Assembly: GCF_013201665.1 (NCBI RefSeq)
Contig: NZ_CP053840.1
Location: 2,480,001 to 2,544,000 of the forward strand
DNA length: 64,000 nt
Source of the DNA: Arcobacter venerupis
GTDB taxonomy: Bacteria; Campylobacterota; Campylobacteria; Campylobacterales; Arcobacteraceae
Reading direction: 5' to 3'
Position 1 is the first letter of the stretch; each line of letters begins with the position of its first letter. Both the position numbers and the translations under genes were made by a program. The notes under the pieces were generated by a model, which searched no databases, was not told the DNA's origin, and saw only the letters and a program-made list of their open reading frames with translations. Below, in pieces: positions 63,071 through 64,000 of the stretch.

Positions 63071-64000
63071 ATGACAAAAATATTTAGTAAGCTTTTATTA
63101 GTTAGTGCGAGCACTTGTTTATTATCAAATCTAGCATTTGCTCAAGATACAACTTGTTATAAAAATGAGGTAGAAAAACCTTCTTTAATTGAAGATGTTG
63201 CACTTGATGGTGGTATTTGTAATGGGAAATTATCATTAAATGATATGAAAGATAATGGTTGGGATGTTTTGGATATTAAAATTAATTCTTCAAAAAATAA
63301 ATTTAATTATACTTACTACTTTACAAAAGGTAATAATACAAAACAAAATAATAGTAATGTTTTATTAAGAACATCAATTACTGAAAATCCAACTACTTCA
63401 AATAATGAATTCTCAATTAAACCAATTGGCACAAAAATTACAAATATCCAAGATAATAAAAGTACTATTGATGTTGGAAATTTAATTATTGGACAAACTG
63501 GAATCGTTGTTCATATATTTAACAATGACAAAAGATTAATAGTTTCTAATGCAAAAGTAATAAGTTCAAGTGCAAATAGTTCAGTTGTTGAATTTTTTGA
63601 ATTCAATGATTTAGAACAAAATGCAATTCCAACATCTAATAGAGTTGTAGCTAACAATGATATTTTAATTTTAAATTATATGTATAATTCATCTTTATTA
63701 ATAGCACCTGAGTTAGATGCTTTCCAAAGTGTAAGAGATAGTTTTAAATCAAATAACTTTATCCACTCAGATATATTTGCTGCAAAATTAAAAGTAGATA
63801 ATATTCCTTATCCTACAAAAGAAGATATTCAAAAATTTGCAATTGAGCAAAATCTTGGAACAATCTTTATGGTAATTGAAAATAAAGTTTTTGTTATTGA
63901 TACGAAAACATTCACTATTTTACAAAGTTATGCAATTAATTATGATAACTCGGCTGAAGTAAAAATGCCATTTTATACAAGAGTTGAAGAAATTGAAGAT
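63071..64000 (+). CDS. PgbA-like plasminogen-binding N-terminal-domain protein (partial, runs off right edge)
   Basis: An open frame of 310 residues reaches the window end. ATG at 63071 has AGGAATAACA upstream. A clear signal peptide (MTKIFSKLLLVSASTCLLSN, cleavage after LAFA) leads to an exported domain. TGIVVHIFNNDKRLIVSNA, VVEFFEFNDLEQNAIPTSN, ILILNYMYNSSLLIAPELD and FIHSDIFAAKLKV match the PgbA N-terminal domain known from Helicobacter, which binds host plasminogen in that genus. Whether this one binds anything is unknown. The C-terminal part, often Lys-rich, lies outside. Confidence 0.72.
   Translation, partial: MTKIFSKLLLVSASTCLLSNLAFAQDTTCYKNEVEKPSLIEDVALDGGICNGKLSLNDMKDNGWDVLDIKINSSKNKFNYTYYFTKGNNTKQNNSNVLLRTSITENPTTSNNEFSIKPIGTKITNIQDNKSTIDVGNLIIGQTGIVVHIFNNDKRLIVSNAKVISSSANSSVVEFFEFNDLEQNAIPTSNRVVANNDILILNYMYNSSLLIAPELDAFQSVRDSFKSNNFIHSDIFAAKLKVDNIPYPTKEDIQKFAIEQNLGTIFMVIENKVFVIDTKTFTILQSYAINYDNSAEVKMPFYTRVEEIED

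Overview
The window is very AT-rich, gene-dense bacterial DNA with short intergenic gaps and many overlapping genes. Its gene content points to a Campylobacterota bacterium, most likely Arcobacter or a close relative. The evidence is a PgbA-type plasminogen-binding N-terminal domain, CmoA, TlyA, AHQWRQPLS-type sensor kinases, KKAF-type prepilin N-termini and a dctPQM TRAP system beside a Cache-domain two-component pair. The assignment rests on recognised protein families, not on a search.

Region 1 (1-20603) is mainly surface glycan synthesis. On the minus strand, 16 genes run almost without gaps from gltB at 20603 to a glycosyltransferase ending at 1541: glutamate synthase gltBD, an inositol-monophosphatase-like protein, a 2[4Fe-4S] ferredoxin, Ppx/GppA, a lipid A acyltransferase, an ELM1-family protein, a TviB/WbpA-type nucleotide-sugar dehydrogenase, a GT29 sialyltransferase-like protein, three GT4 glycosyltransferases, a membrane-anchored polysaccharide deacetylase, a second ELM1-family protein, a GT52/polysialyltransferase-like protein and a polysaccharide pyruvyl transferase. 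An O-antigen ligase (waaL) faces this block, and the start of another probable glycosyltransferase runs off the left edge. Together they look like an LPS core/O-chain locus that may add CMP-linked acidic sugars.

Region 2 (20604-36273) is transport and sensing: a dctPQM TRAP transporter, a GDPD phosphodiesterase, a Cache sensor kinase with a divergent OmpR-type regulator, an EI24/CysZ-like membrane protein with a radical SAM/SPASM protein, a double-Cache chemoreceptor with a C-terminal CheR-tether-like WENF, two unknown genes, and a 1118-residue sensor kinase carrying three periplasmic binding-protein modules.

Region 3 (36283-37368) is a ten-gene minus-strand tRNA cluster with three different initiator tRNA genes, two identical Gly(TCC) genes, Gln, Thr, Ser and two further CAT-anticodon tRNAs.

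Region 4 (37458-47769) is housekeeping: pyrF, nusB, ribH, kdsA, a two-RCK potassium-channel protein, a small membrane protein, an FMN glutamate-synthase-like protein, an EamA transporter, murA, a lineage-type protein with a possible beta-grasp start, and an HNH protein.

Region 5 (47766-57510) is a complete-looking type II secretion operon in the order G-H-F-K-L-M-N-C-D-E-I-J, with strongly shortened K, L, M and N proteins and no prepilin peptidase. Region 6 (57511-59576) next to it holds two related genes of unknown function and the decayed remains of further members. Region 7 (59662-64000) carries a YigZ/IMPACT protein, tlyA, ribF, cmoA, a Bcp peroxiredoxin and the start of a PgbA-like exported protein. 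I saw no insertion sequence, phage gene, CRISPR array or rRNA.
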